DNA of 64,000 nucleotides from Formosa sp. Hel1_33_131 (GTDB lineage: Bacteria > Bacteroidota > Bacteroidia > Flavobacteriales > Flavobacteriaceae), in contig CATEFX010000026.1 of the NCBI GenBank assembly GCA_949499105.1, positions 61,652 through 125,651 on the forward strand. The letters run 5' to 3'. This document shows, one piece after another, positions 8,444 to 17,752 of this stretch. Position 1 is the stretch's first letter; every line of letters begins with the position of its first letter. Below the pieces are notes generated by a model. The model searched no databases and had not been told where the DNA came from. It worked only from the letters and a program-made list of their open reading frames with translations. A program made the position numbers and the translations under genes.

Positions 8444-9214
8444 ATGGAGAAATTTACAGCCAAAAACTTAAAAAACCTCAATAGTAAACGCGGTCTTCAA
8501 TTGTTGTTAAGTGACAAGGATATGACGGTTTCAAAAGCATTAAGGATACTAAATCACGAGTCAAAATTAGAGCGTTTACAAGAAGAGTTGATTAAACTTC
8601 AACAATGGGTGGAGGCAAACGGAGAGAAATTAGTTGTAATTTTTGAAGGTCGAGATGCTGCCGGAAAAGGGGGGGCAATTCGACGTGTGACCCAACACTT
8701 AAACCCGAGGGAATTAAATGTGGTCGCACTTCCAAAGCCCACAGATGAAGAGAAAAATCAATGGTACTTTCAGCGTTATGTGAAAAACTTACCTCGAAAT
8801 GGTCAAATTACGTTTTTTGATCGAAGTTGGTATAACCGTGCTGTGGTGGAGCCAGTTAATGGATTTTGCACCAAAAAAGAGTACGAAACCTTTATGAATC
8901 AAGTGAATGAATTCGAGAAAATGATCATTGATTCGGGGGTTCGAATCGTGAAGTTTTATTTCTCTATTTCTAAAGATGAACAATCACGACGTTTTGAAGA
9001 TATCAAGACAAGCCCTGTTAAAAAATGGAAATTCAGTAAAGTAGACCAAACGGCCTTGGAGTTATGGGACGACTATACGGAGTATAAAACTAAAATGTTT
9101 GATAAAACGAATACTGAAATTGCCCCTTGGATAATCATTAGAGCCAATAAAAAAAGTAGAGCACGCGTAGAAGTTATAGAGAAGCTATTGGAGTTAGTCC
9201 CTTACAAAGATTAA
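8444..9214 (+). CDS. Polyphosphate kinase 2 family protein (second copy)
   Basis: The 256-residue paralogue starts 2 bp after the first copy and repeats its key motifs at the same residue numbers: GRDAAGKGG at 69-77 and FFDRSWYNRA with Asp126. It is shorter, mainly at the C-terminus (the first copy has a TTVLPDPNIVQRYHRM tail missing here). The two copies probably have split roles, such as different nucleotide substrates, or form a hetero-oligomer; this is inference. It overlaps the convergent tag gene by 4 bp. Confidence 0.93.
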   Translation: MEKFTAKNLKNLNSKRGLQLLLSDKDMTVSKALRILNHESKLERLQEELIKLQQWVEANGEKLVVIFEGRDAAGKGGAIRRVTQHLNPRELNVVALPKPTDEEKNQWYFQRYVKNLPRNGQITFFDRSWYNRAVVEPVNGFCTKKEYETFMNQVNEFEKMIIDSGVRIVKFYFSISKDEQSRRFEDIKTSPVKKWKFSKVDQTALELWDDYTEYKTKMFDKTNTEIAPWIIIRANKKSRARVEVIEKLLELVPYKD

Positions 9215-9780
9215 ACTTCATTATATCTAAAACACTGTATTTCGTGGTCGTTCACCATCCCAGTAGCCTGCATATGCGCATAGACAACGGTGCTGCCAAC
9301 AAATTTAAATCCACGACCTTTCAGGTCCTTACTTATTTGATCACTCAAAGGCGTATTAGGGGGTGCATTTTTATAATCACTGACCTTATTTTTTATTGGT
9401 TTCCCGTTGGTAAACCCCCAAATATAATGACTAAAACTCCCAAACTCTTTTTGAACTTCAAGAAAGGCTTGCGCATTTGAAATCGCTGCTTTGATTTTTA
9501 ATTTATTTCGAACGATCCCTTTGTCGATAAGTAATGAGTCAAATTTTGTAGAATCGTAATTTGCAATTTTTGTATAATCAAAACCATCAAAGGCATTTCT
9601 GAAATTTTCGCGTTTCCGTAAAATTGTGATCCAACTCAGCCCCGCCTGAAAGGTTTCTAAAATTAAAAACTCAAACAATGTCAGATCATTATATACTGGA
9701 ACTCCCCACTCAAGATCATGGTAGGCCTCATAAAGAGAGTCTCCCACACACCATCCGCAACGTTTTTGTTGATGTTCCAT
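9211..9780 (-). CDS. tag: DNA-3-methyladenine glycosylase I
   Basis: The 189-residue protein matches Tag throughout: the N-terminal RCGWCVGDSLYEAYHDLEWG (zinc-binding Cys and catalytic-site Glu), FEFLILETFQAGLSW and the C-terminal HMQATGMVNDHEIQCF with the zinc-binding His and Cys residues. Tag removes 3-methyladenine from alkylated DNA, starting base excision repair. Length is normal. It lies upstream of, and on the same strand as, a small porin-like gene's 3' side. Confidence 0.95.
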   Translation of the reverse strand: MEHQQKRCGWCVGDSLYEAYHDLEWGVPVYNDLTLFEFLILETFQAGLSWITILRKRENFRNAFDGFDYTKIANYDSTKFDSLLIDKGIVRNKLKIKAAISNAQAFLEVQKEFGSFSHYIWGFTNGKPIKNKVSDYKNAPPNTPLSDQISKDLKGRGFKFVGSTVVYAHMQATGMVNDHEIQCFRYNEV

Positions 9781-9789
9781 GGTTTAAAG

Positions 9790-10332
9790 TTATAAAAAAC
9801 TCATTTCTAAAAAGAAGGAAATGCTAATTAATTTTTCTTGTTCTCTAAATCCAAAGCTTTTTTCTGTGAATTCAATACCAATTAATGCAGAATTCTGTTG
9901 TTGATCATCAAGCACTTCGACCCCCAATCCAACCTTGTAAAGTGATCCTGTTTCAAAGCTGTGCCCCACCCCCAAAAGGCGCCCATAACTAGATCGTAAA
10001 AATACATTTTCGTCCTTTTGCACCACGTTGTATCGGAAACTTAAATGTAAAGGCATAAACATTAAACCTGATTCTGAATGCCAATCGTACTCCAAGTTAA
10101 CGCCAAGAGAACTTCTGGGGTCAAATTTATATCCAATCGTATTGTTTAAGAAAAAGGCATTAAATCTTAAAAACGGCTCACTGTCGTCGTCATCTCCAAC
10201 AACATTGTCTTCATTTATAGTAAGGGTCGTTGCGAATCCCAGCTTATAAAACAAGCCAAATTTTTCAGTAGATTCTTGAGAAGATAAGTTGAGAGATGCC
10301 AGTAAAATGGCAAGGGATACAATAATTTTCAT
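9790..10332 (-). CDS. Secreted or outer-membrane hypothetical protein
   Basis: The 180-residue protein has a signal peptide (about 1-18, ending NLSSQE) and then alternating-polarity strands ending FFLEMSFL, consistent with a small outer-membrane beta-barrel. An acidic DDDDSEP stretch lies near residue 50. I do not recognise the family. It lies 34 bp downstream of truB on the same strand but is probably not related functionally. Confidence 0.65.
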   Translation of the reverse strand: MKIIVSLAILLASLNLSSQESTEKFGLFYKLGFATTLTINEDNVVGDDDDSEPFLRFNAFFLNNTIGYKFDPRSSLGVNLEYDWHSESGLMFMPLHLSFRYNVVQKDENVFLRSSYGRLLGVGHSFETGSLYKVGLGVEVLDDQQQNSALIGIEFTEKSFGFREQEKLISISFFLEMSFL

Positions 10333-10365
10333 GCGTTCGTTTTATGGTTAATTTTAAAAGGATCG

Positions 10366-11061
10366 TTAGCTTAACTTTGAAATGAAATCATCGATAGAAA
10401 TGGCAGATTCAACAGAGAAATCTCCAATTTTTGTACGTCGAAGTGCTGTTAAATGCGCGCCTGACTCCAGTGCCTTCCCAAAGTCATGTGCCAAGGAGCG
10501 TATGTAGGTGCCTTTACTACATGTAATGCTGAAGTCAACCGCAGATCCGTCGATATTAGTGATTTTAAATTCTTGAACGGTCACTTTTCGAGAGTCAATT
10601 TTTACAGTCTGACCAGCGCGTGCAAATTCATACAAGCGTTTCCCGTCTTTTTTTAAAGCAGAAAAAATAGGCGGATACTGATCGATTTCCCCTGTAAATT
10701 TAGTGGTGGTTTGATGAATCAATTCGGGGGTAATATGGGTGGTTGGGTACGTTTGATCTATTTCGGTTTCAAGATCATAGGAAGGGGTGCTACTGCCTAA
10801 AACAAAAGTACCGGTATACGTTTTAATCTGCCCTTGAAAGGTGTCAATCTGCTTCGTCATTTTGCCAGTACAGATGATTAAGAGTCCTGTAGCTAAGGGG
10901 TCCAATGTTCCTGCATGACCCACTTTTATTTTTTTTAGACTAAAGGCTTGTCGAATATGCCATCGCAACTTATTGACCACTTGAAAAGAAGTCCATTCCA
11001 AAGGCTTATCAACCAACAAAACCTGTCCGTCTAAATAATCTTGAGCAGTTTTCATCTTCAA
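10366..11061 (-). CDS. truB: tRNA pseudouridine(55) synthase TruB
   Basis: The 231-residue protein has the TruB signature GHAGTLDPLATGLL (catalytic Asp about 53), the LVDKPLEWTSFQV start and the C-terminal CSKGTYIRSLAHDFG motif. TruB makes pseudouridine 55 in the T loop of tRNAs. It directly abuts uppP (stop of uppP at 11062) in the unit ftsX-DUF3098-uppP-truB, a gene order I associate with Flavobacteriaceae. Confidence 0.97.
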   Translation of the reverse strand: MKMKTAQDYLDGQVLLVDKPLEWTSFQVVNKLRWHIRQAFSLKKIKVGHAGTLDPLATGLLIICTGKMTKQIDTFQGQIKTYTGTFVLGSSTPSYDLETEIDQTYPTTHITPELIHQTTTKFTGEIDQYPPIFSALKKDGKRLYEFARAGQTVKIDSRKVTVQEFKITNIDGSAVDFSITCSKGTYIRSLAHDFGKALESGAHLTALRRTKIGDFSVESAISIDDFISKLS

Positions 11062-11850
11062 TTAAAGGGTTATGATGATGGCTAAAACACCTACGGTTAA
11101 ACAGTAATAGGCAAAATATTTTAGTTGACTATTTTTAACCAATCGGATCATGAGTGTGCAGGCAAAAAGACCTGCCACAAAGGCCGCCAAAAATCCAGCC
11201 GATAAGCTGCTGAAATTCGCGGCACTATAGCTCAAATCACCACTAAGAATGTCTTTAGCGATTTTTCCAAAAATTAGAGGGATTACCATCAAAAATGAAA
11301 ACCGTGCTGCTTTTGATTTGTCATTGCCAAGTAATACAGACGTTGAAATTGTAGCCCCCGAACGCGAAATCCCAGGAAGCATTGCAATTGCTTGCGCAAC
11401 TCCTATGATGAGTGCATCCCAAAAACTCACTTTTTTTGTAGTTTTTTTAGCCCGATCTGCCAAAAACAATAACAAAGCTGTTACAATCAACATAGCACCA
11501 ACAAGAAGAATATTATTCCCAAAAAGGGCTTCTAGCTCCTCCTCAAATAAAATCCCAACAAACCCAGCTGGCAGCATTGAAATCATTATTTTGACAATAA
11601 ATTGGGTTTCATCATTCCATTTGAACTTGAAAAATGCGCTAATTATTGAAGCAATATCTTTTCTAAAGATGACTAAGGTGCTTAAAGCAGTTGCAAAGTG
11701 CAGCACTACGGTAAAGATTAAGCTGTCTTCTGGAATGGAATTATCGCCCAGAAGTACTTTACCAATTTCCAAGTGTCCACTCGAAGATACAGGAAGAAAC
11801 TCGGTTAGTCCTTGGATGATGCCGAGTAAAATGCTATCAAAAATATCCAT
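11062..11850 (-). CDS. uppP: Undecaprenyl-diphosphatase UppP (BacA)
   Basis: A 262-residue polytopic membrane protein with both BacA signatures: GIIQGLTEFLPVSSSGHL at the N-terminus and PGISRSGATI near residue 160. It dephosphorylates undecaprenyl pyrophosphate to recycle the lipid carrier for peptidoglycan and other surface polymers. It sits between DUF3098 (1 bp upstream) and truB with no gap, so translation is probably coupled. Confidence 0.96.
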   Translation of the reverse strand: MDIFDSILLGIIQGLTEFLPVSSSGHLEIGKVLLGDNSIPEDSLIFTVVLHFATALSTLVIFRKDIASIISAFFKFKWNDETQFIVKIMISMLPAGFVGILFEEELEALFGNNILLVGAMLIVTALLLFLADRAKKTTKKVSFWDALIIGVAQAIAMLPGISRSGATISTSVLLGNDKSKAARFSFLMVIPLIFGKIAKDILSGDLSYSAANFSSLSAGFLAAFVAGLFACTLMIRLVKNSQLKYFAYYCLTVGVLAIIITL

Positions 11851-12102
11851 TTATTTTTTGAAATTTTTAAGGATCGCATAAATCTGAATTCCAAACCCAA
11901 TCAAAATAAGGGTAGGAGCAACTCGGATTCTTCGGATGTTAAATATTTCAGGATTAAACACATTTGGATCGTCAGAACCTCCGCCTGACATTAGGATGAA
12001 ACCCAAGGCTATTAGTCCTAAACCAATAAACATCCATTTGTAATTTTGTGTTCCAAAAATAAAATTAGACTTCGTGTTTTCTTTTTGTTTTTGTTTTCCC
12101 AT
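11851..12102 (-). CDS. DUF3098 small membrane protein
   Basis: The 83-residue protein has a Lys/Gln-rich start, then two predicted membrane helices: WMFIGLGLIALGFILMS and VAPTLILIGFGIQIYAIL, joined by a GGGSDDPNVFNPEIF loop. This matches the DUF3098 family found beside ftsX and uppP in Bacteroidota. Function unknown; the setting suggests cell division or envelope synthesis. Confidence 0.8.
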   Translation of the reverse strand: MGKQKQKENTKSNFIFGTQNYKWMFIGLGLIALGFILMSGGGSDDPNVFNPEIFNIRRIRVAPTLILIGFGIQIYAILKNFKK

Positions 12103-12167
12103 AATTAATTAAATTTTTCAATTAAACTTAAGTGTGTTTTAAAATCCTGTAGTAATTGGGTCTGTTG

Positions 12168-13043
12168 TTAATAGAGCTGATCTGTTTTTAGGTTTAAAAA
12201 GCGTTGAGTTGCAAAAAAAGTACTCCACCAAGTAATGAAAATCCCCACCATAAAAACAACAGAAAACAAGATTCCAATTGAGAGTTGGTTCTGAGTCAAT
12301 TCAAATTCGGGAAACGATTTATCTACATAAAACAAGACAACACCGATGCCTAGGATTGCCATAAGTGACCCGATAATTCCAAGTCGAATACTTCGCCAAA
12401 TAAAAGGTCTGCGAATGAATTTTTTGGTCGCGCCTACCATTTGCATCGTCTTGATCGTAAAACGCTTTGAATGGACCGCCAATCTTATGGAGCTGTTTAT
12501 TAAAAGAACTGCGATGGCCGTAAAAATTCCACTAATAATTAAAACCCATAAGCTGAGTCGTTTCACATTGCTATTCATTAGTGAGACCAAGTCTTTGTCG
12601 TATTTGATGTCTTCTACAAAATTTTTTTTCAAGGTGCTTTCAGAAATACTATCGAGGCGTCGCGCCGTGACATACTCGGCTTTAAGGTTCACTTCAATAG
12701 AGTTTTTTAAAGGATTATAGCCCACATCATTTAAAAAGTCTTCGCCATATTCAAGTTTCATGAAATCGGCAGCGGATTCTTTAGAAATAAATTTGGTTTG
12801 CTTTACATAGTTTGAGAACGCTAAGCTTTTTTCAAGCTGTTTAATTTCAACGTCTTTTGAAGTGTCTTCTAAGTAAATCGTAAGAACGACTTGTTCTTTA
12901 AAGTTGTCCGAAACAGACTTGGCATTGAGAACCAGCAACCCTAATAGACCCAATAAAAATAGGACTAAAGCAATGCTAATGACGACCGAAAAATAGGACG
13001 AAATTAAGCGGCGTTTTTGATGTTTTTCGTAAGATGAGCTCAT
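12168..13043 (-). CDS. ftsX: Cell division protein FtsX (ABC permease)
   Basis: The 291-residue protein has the FtsX build: a cytoplasmic N-terminus, a membrane helix (about 17-39), an extracytoplasmic domain (about 45-165) and three C-terminal helices, with MVGATKKFIRRPF between the second and third, typical of this family. FtsX works with the ATPase FtsE to control peptidoglycan hydrolases at the septum. No ftsE is next to it, as is usual in Bacteroidota. It is divergent from leuS. Confidence 0.93.
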   Translation of the reverse strand: MSSSYEKHQKRRLISSYFSVVISIALVLFLLGLLGLLVLNAKSVSDNFKEQVVLTIYLEDTSKDVEIKQLEKSLAFSNYVKQTKFISKESAADFMKLEYGEDFLNDVGYNPLKNSIEVNLKAEYVTARRLDSISESTLKKNFVEDIKYDKDLVSLMNSNVKRLSLWVLIISGIFTAIAVLLINSSIRLAVHSKRFTIKTMQMVGATKKFIRRPFIWRSIRLGIIGSLMAILGIGVVLFYVDKSFPEFELTQNQLSIGILFSVVFMVGIFITWWSTFFATQRFLNLKTDQLY

Positions 13044-13173
13044 TACAATTTTCTTTCAAGTGTAAAAGTATAAAAAAACTTACTTAAAAGGCTAGTTTTT
13101 CCCTTAAAACAAATTAACAGTTCCTTGTCATGCTGTTTCATGAAGCATAGTTTTTTTCTTGCTAAATAAACCG

Positions 13174-13181
13174 TAAATTTG
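13174..13181 (+). promoter_or_regulatory. -7 promoter box of leuS
   Basis: TAAATTTG matches TAnnTTTG, 20 bp before the leuS ATG, in the ftsX/leuS divergent region. No good -33 TTTG at normal spacing. Confidence 0.5.
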
Positions 13182-13201
13182 CCCCTGTTAATGACGTTAA
13201 T

Positions 13202-16195
13202 ATGATGTACAATTTCAATGAAATTGAAGCCAAATGGCAAAAATACTGGGCAGAACAACAAACGTTCAAAGCCGAAAATAATTCAACCAAACCTAAATAC
13301 TATGTTTTGGATATGTTTCCTTACCCAAGTGGTGCAGGGCTCCATGTCGGGCATCCATTAGGGTATATTGCGTCCGATATTTATGCACGCTACAAACGCC
13401 ATAAGGGGTTTAATGTATTGCATCCGCAAGGTTATGATAGTTTTGGATTACCGGCAGAACAGTATGCCATTCAAACGGGGCAACACCCAGCAATTACAAC
13501 CGAGGCCAATATAAAAACCTATCGAAGACAGCTCGATCAAATGGGGTTTTCATTTGATTGGTCTCGAGAAGTTCGTACGTCATCACCAGAGTATTATAAA
13601 TGGACCCAATGGATTTTTATCCAATTATTTAATTCTTATTATAACAATTCTTTAAACAAAGCCGAGTCGATTGATGCTCTTGTTGATGTGTTTTCACTAG
13701 AAGGAAATTCAAATGTAGATGCGGTTTGTGATGATGCAATACCAGTGTTTACTGCCGATGAATGGAACTCATTTTCGAGCGTTCGCCAACAACAATTATT
13801 ACTACAATACCGACTCACATACCTAGCAGAAACAGAAGTAAACTGGTGTCCAGAACTGGGAACCGTATTAGCAAATGATGAAATTGTTAATGGTGTTTCT
13901 GAACGCGGGGGGTATCCCGTAACTCGAAAAAAAATGACCCAATGGAGCATGCGCATCTCCGCCTATGCCGAGCGTCTTTTACAAGGGCTTCATACCATAG
14001 ATTGGACAGATGCCTTGAAAGAGAGTCAGCGTAATTGGATTGGTAAATCCGTGGGGGCTACTGTGGTGTTTGATCTAAAAGATCATGCTTCAACGATTGA
14101 AGTCTTCACGACCCGTCCCGATACTGTTTTTGGTGTGTCTTTTATGACCCTTGCCCCCGAGCATGAATTGGTCAATCAGATTACAACGCCTGCACAAAAA
14201 CCGGCGGTGGACGCCTATGTGTTAGCGACTGCAAAACGCAGCGAACGCGAACGAATGGCCGATGTGAAAACAATTTCCGGCGTGTTTACGGGCGCTTATG
14301 CCGAGCATCCATTTACAAAACAAGCCGTTCCGGTTTGGATTGGAGATTATGTTTTGGCTGGATACGGAACCGGTGCTGTGATGGCAGTACCCTGTGGCGA
14401 CCAGCGTGATTATGATTTTGCAAAACATTTTAATATAGAGATTCCAAATATTTTTGAAGGGGTCGATATCAGCGCTGAAGCATTTACAGATAAAGGAACG
14501 ACTATCATTGCGAACAGCGATTTCTTAACAGGTCTAGAATACAAAGAGGCTTCCAAGCAAGCTATTGACGCTTTAGAAGCCAAAAATCATGGTTTGGGAA
14601 AAATCAATTACCGACTTCGTGATGCGGTGTTCTCGCGACAGCGGTATTGGGGCGAACCCTTTCCGGTGTATTATATTAATGGGTTGCCACAAATGATTGC
14701 GGCAGAACATTTGCCAATTAGTTTGCCCGATGTTGAAAAATATTTACCAACCGAAGAAGGCGAGCCGCCATTAGGTCGTGCAGAAGTTTGGGCGTGGGAT
14801 ACCACCCTGAATGCGGTTGTAGAAAACCATAAAATAGACCACAAAACAATATTTCCATTAGAACTCAATACCATGCCAGGCTGGGCGGGGAGTTCTTGGT
14901 ATTTTAACAGATACATGGACGCACATAATACAACCGAATTTGCAAGTACGGAAGCCTTAAATTACTGGAAAGAAGTCGATTTATATATTGGTGGGAGTGA
15001 GCATGCAACGGGGCATTTGCTCTATGCACGCTTCTGGCAAAAATTTCTCTTTGATTTGGGAGTGGTTCCTGTGGATGAGTTTGCCAAAAAACTCATTAAT
15101 CAGGGAATGATTTTGGGGAACAGTGCGTTTGGTTATGGTTTTGGCCCAGGCTTTTCTTATGAAAAACCTTCAGATTTGACAGATTCATTGAAATGTGGTA
15201 TTAAAATAAAAAAGTATGTTATTCCTAAGCTATCATATGATAAGGGAATTAACGGAGAACTAGATTCTACAACAGAGACTATTGTAAATAATATTATTGA
15301 AGAGTATAAGTCCAAAGGATTTAAAGTGAAATATGTAGGAGATGAATTTAGCGGAACTTTTACTCCATTTAGAATAAGTCTTGATCATTTAAAAGGGGTT
15401 ACAGATTTTTTAGATATAGAAAGTTTAAAACAAGACAGTTTATTTAGTTTTATAAAAGACGCTGATTTTGTTTTAAATGAAAATAATGAATATGTTACCC
15501 ACCGCGAAGTCGAAAAAATGTCTAAATCCAAATACAATGTCGTCAATCCCGATGATATTGTTTCAGATTACGGTGCTGATAGTTTACGACTTTACGAAAT
15601 GTTTTTAGGGCCACTAGAACAATACAAGCCTTGGAACACTTCTGGAATTACAGGCGTTCATAATTTCCTTAAAAAATTATGGAAACTATATGTCAGTGAA
15701 GACGGGTCTAAAGTGACGTCGGCTGTTGCTACTAAAGACCACTTAAAAACACTCCATAAAACCATTAAAAAAGTCACTGAAGACATCGAGAATTTCTCAT
15801 TTAATACGTCTGTGTCTACGTTTATGATTGCAGTCAACGAGTTAACCGCTCAAGGCTGTACCTCTAAAACTATTTTAGAACCACTATTGGTTTTAATAGC
15901 ACCTTATGCGCCTCATATTGCAGAAGAATTATGGGAGCAACTAGGTCATAAAGAATCCATCACAACGGCCGAATTCCCAGAGTTTGATGCCAGTCACTTG
16001 GTAGAAAGTGTCAAAGCGTATCCAATTTCATTTAATGGTAAAATGCGATTTACGTTAGAATTGTCATTGGATTTAAGTAAAGAAGAAATAGAAGCGGCTG
16101 TTATGGGGAATGAAAAAACGCTTGCACAATTAGAAGGGCGCGTCCCGAAAAAAGTGATTGTTGTCCCTGGTAAAATCGTAAACATTGTTGGATAA
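13202..16195 (+). CDS. leuS: Leucyl-tRNA synthetase
   Basis: A 997-residue class I synthetase that charges tRNA-Leu. HVGH (residues 48-51) is the HIGH motif and KMSKS (772-776) the second ATP motif. The editing domain lies between, with TTRPDTVFG. The flavobacterial insertion around residues 150-200, before VNWCPELGT, is present. Two ATGs (13202, 13205) are possible. About residues 643-765, just before KMSKS, are unusual: longer and more diverged than I expect from related LeuRS, with AT-richer codons than the flanks. The reading frame is intact, so the gene is probably functional. Confidence 0.96.
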   Translation: MMYNFNEIEAKWQKYWAEQQTFKAENNSTKPKYYVLDMFPYPSGAGLHVGHPLGYIASDIYARYKRHKGFNVLHPQGYDSFGLPAEQYAIQTGQHPAITTEANIKTYRRQLDQMGFSFDWSREVRTSSPEYYKWTQWIFIQLFNSYYNNSLNKAESIDALVDVFSLEGNSNVDAVCDDAIPVFTADEWNSFSSVRQQQLLLQYRLTYLAETEVNWCPELGTVLANDEIVNGVSERGGYPVTRKKMTQWSMRISAYAERLLQGLHTIDWTDALKESQRNWIGKSVGATVVFDLKDHASTIEVFTTRPDTVFGVSFMTLAPEHELVNQITTPAQKPAVDAYVLATAKRSERERMADVKTISGVFTGAYAEHPFTKQAVPVWIGDYVLAGYGTGAVMAVPCGDQRDYDFAKHFNIEIPNIFEGVDISAEAFTDKGTTIIANSDFLTGLEYKEASKQAIDALEAKNHGLGKINYRLRDAVFSRQRYWGEPFPVYYINGLPQMIAAEHLPISLPDVEKYLPTEEGEPPLGRAEVWAWDTTLNAVVENHKIDHKTIFPLELNTMPGWAGSSWYFNRYMDAHNTTEFASTEALNYWKEVDLYIGGSEHATGHLLYARFWQKFLFDLGVVPVDEFAKKLINQGMILGNSAFGYGFGPGFSYEKPSDLTDSLKCGIKIKKYVIPKLSYDKGINGELDSTTETIVNNIIEEYKSKGFKVKYVGDEFSGTFTPFRISLDHLKGVTDFLDIESLKQDSLFSFIKDADFVLNENNEYVTHREVEKMSKSKYNVVNPDDIVSDYGADSLRLYEMFLGPLEQYKPWNTSGITGVHNFLKKLWKLYVSEDGSKVTSAVATKDHLKTLHKTIKKVTEDIENFSFNTSVSTFMIAVNELTAQGCTSKTILEPLLVLIAPYAPHIAEELWEQLGHKESITTAEFPEFDASHLVESVKAYPISFNGKMRFTLELSLDLSKEEIEAAVMGNEKTLAQLEGRVPKKVIVVPGKIVNIVG

Positions 16196-16457
16196 TATAG
16201 ACTATATCGAAGGTATTGGGCTCATAGCAGCCTGTCTAACGACTTATGCGTTTTTGCCTCAAGTCTACAAAACTTGGAAAACAAAAGATGTGTCGGCGTT
16301 TTCACTGCCAACTTTTTCATTGTTCTTTATCGGAATTGTGTTTTGGTTGGTGTATGGGATTTATAAAGAGAGCTTGTCTATGATTTTAGCGAATACGGTG
16401 ACCTTGGTATCGTCATTCACGCTGTTGGTCTTTATTTATAAATATAGAAAACGTTAA
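16185..16457 (+). CDS. SemiSWEET / PQ-loop small transporter
   Basis: The 90-residue protein has three predicted membrane helices and the PQ-loop signature FLPQVYKTWKTKDVSAFSL in the first. SemiSWEETs are half-size sugar transporters that dimerise in the inner membrane. The frame has no ATG near the front; TTG codons at 16185 and 16188 are the likely starts, which overlap the leuS end by 8-11 bp. Translational coupling to leuS is plausible. Substrate unknown. Confidence 0.87.
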   Translation: MLDNIDYIEGIGLIAACLTTYAFLPQVYKTWKTKDVSAFSLPTFSLFFIGIVFWLVYGIYKESLSMILANTVTLVSSFTLLVFIYKYRKR

Positions 16458-16532
16458 AATAGACGGTCGGTTTTTTAGTTGTTAAAATTGGCGTTATTTT
16501 TGTTGTTGTACGTTAAACTAAAATATTACATT

Positions 16533-17225
16533 ATGGGATCCTATTATCTTTTACTCGGAGCAATCGCTTTGATTAGCTGGTTGGTGAGTTCAACCTTAAA
16601 ACGCAAATTTGCGACCTATTCAAAAATTCATTTACGCAATGGTTTAAGTGGGGCTGAAATTGCCGAAAAAATGCTTTCAGATCATGGCATTCGAAATGTA
16701 AAAGTCGTTTCTGTTGCGGGCAGACTCACCGATCATTACAATCCAAAAGATAGAACAGTCAATTTAAGTGAAGCGGTTTATAATGAACGAAATGCGGCGG
16801 CGGCGGCGGTGGCTGCCCATGAATGTGGACACGCCGTTCAACATGCGCAAGCATATAGTTGGTTACAGTTGCGTTCAACACTAGTACCAGCTGTGAATAT
16901 TTCTTCTAAATTGTCTATGTGGTTGATTATTGGAGGGTTAATTTTAGGCGTCGGTGCTGGAGTCGGATTAGGCTATTGGGTGGTTGTTTTAGGATTTGTA
17001 TTGATGGCGGTTGCAACAGCGTTTAGTTTCATAACATTGCCTGTTGAATATGATGCCAGTAACCGTGCTTTGGCCTGGTTAAAAAATAAAAATATGTTAT
17101 CTCAAGAAGAGTACAAAGGCGCAGAAGATGCCCTTAAATGGGCTGCGCGCACCTACTTAGTGGCGGCACTTGGATCGTTAGCGACTTTAGTTTACTGGGC
17201 GTTGCAGATTTTTGGAAGAGACTAA
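16533..17225 (+). CDS. Membrane zinc metallopeptidase (YugP-like)
   Basis: The frame opens at 16479, but the family starts at the ATG at 16533 (MGSYYLLLG), giving 230 residues. It has an N-terminal helix, a central HECGHAVQH zinc-binding motif (HExxH, about residue 96) and further hydrophobic segments. This is the zinc-dependent membrane protease family related to B. subtilis YugP. The physiological substrate is unknown. It is convergent with the Lrp-type regulator, with only 1 bp between the stops. Confidence 0.9.
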   Translation: MGSYYLLLGAIALISWLVSSTLKRKFATYSKIHLRNGLSGAEIAEKMLSDHGIRNVKVVSVAGRLTDHYNPKDRTVNLSEAVYNERNAAAAAVAAHECGHAVQHAQAYSWLQLRSTLVPAVNISSKLSMWLIIGGLILGVGAGVGLGYWVVVLGFVLMAVATAFSFITLPVEYDASNRALAWLKNKNMLSQEEYKGAEDALKWAARTYLVAALGSLATLVYWALQIFGRD

Positions 17226-17226
17226 C

Positions 17227-17688
17227 CTATATTTTAATTTGCCGATCAATTTGTTGGTCTAATGAAATGAATGTTTCGGTTCTTGATACGCCCGAAATAG
17301 ATTGAATTTCTTTATTTAAGACCGACATTAGGTGTTCATTATCTCGACATAGAATTTTGATTAATACGCTCCAATTTCCTGTAGTATAGTGGCATTCTAA
17401 GACTTCTGGGATTCGTTTGAGTTGTTTGACCGCGTCCGAATTGTTTTTTGCTTTGTCTAGAAAGACCCCAACAAACGCCATAGTCGTATAGCCTAAGACT
17501 TTTGGATTGAGTACAAATTTAGAGCCAGCAATGAGCCCCGAACTTTCTAATTTTCTTAAACGCTGATGAATGGCAGCTCCTGAAATCCCAACCCCACGAG
17601 CAATTTCTAGTACGGGCGTACGCGCATCTTTCATTAATGCTCTTAGAATTGTTTTGTCAATACCATCAATTTCTAATTTTTTACTCAT
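17227..17688 (-). CDS. Lrp/AsnC family transcriptional regulator
   Basis: The 153-residue protein has an N-terminal winged HTH (TPVLEIARGVGISGAAIHQRLRKLESSGLI, about residues 24-53) and a C-terminal RAM-type ligand domain. Members sense amino acids. Downstream of nothing else on this strand, it lies beside saccharopine dehydrogenase, whose stop is 64 bp upstream of this start; lysine-related control is therefore plausible but unproven. Confidence 0.93.
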   Translation of the reverse strand: MSKKLEIDGIDKTILRALMKDARTPVLEIARGVGISGAAIHQRLRKLESSGLIAGSKFVLNPKVLGYTTMAFVGVFLDKAKNNSDAVKQLKRIPEVLECHYTTGNWSVLIKILCRDNEHLMSVLNKEIQSISGVSRTETFISLDQQIDRQIKI

Positions 17689-17717
17689 TATTTACCAAAA
17701 ATTAATAATTTATACAC

Positions 17718-17725
17718 CAAAAGTA
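17718..17725 (-). promoter_or_regulatory. -7 promoter box of the Lrp-type regulator
   Basis: On the minus strand this reads TACTTTTG, matching TAnnTTTG, 30 bp upstream of the regulator's start. No clear -33. Confidence 0.45.
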
Positions 17726-17752
17726 TTTAAAATATTTTAATTTATAACTGTT

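Noticed and set aside
11249..11881. A 210-codon plus-strand frame opposite uppP
   Set aside because: It is an antisense shadow: uppP on the other strand has all family motifs, and the shadow has none.
13043..13261. A minus-strand ORF between ftsX and leuS
   Set aside because: It overlaps the leuS start and promoter and shows no protein-like pattern.
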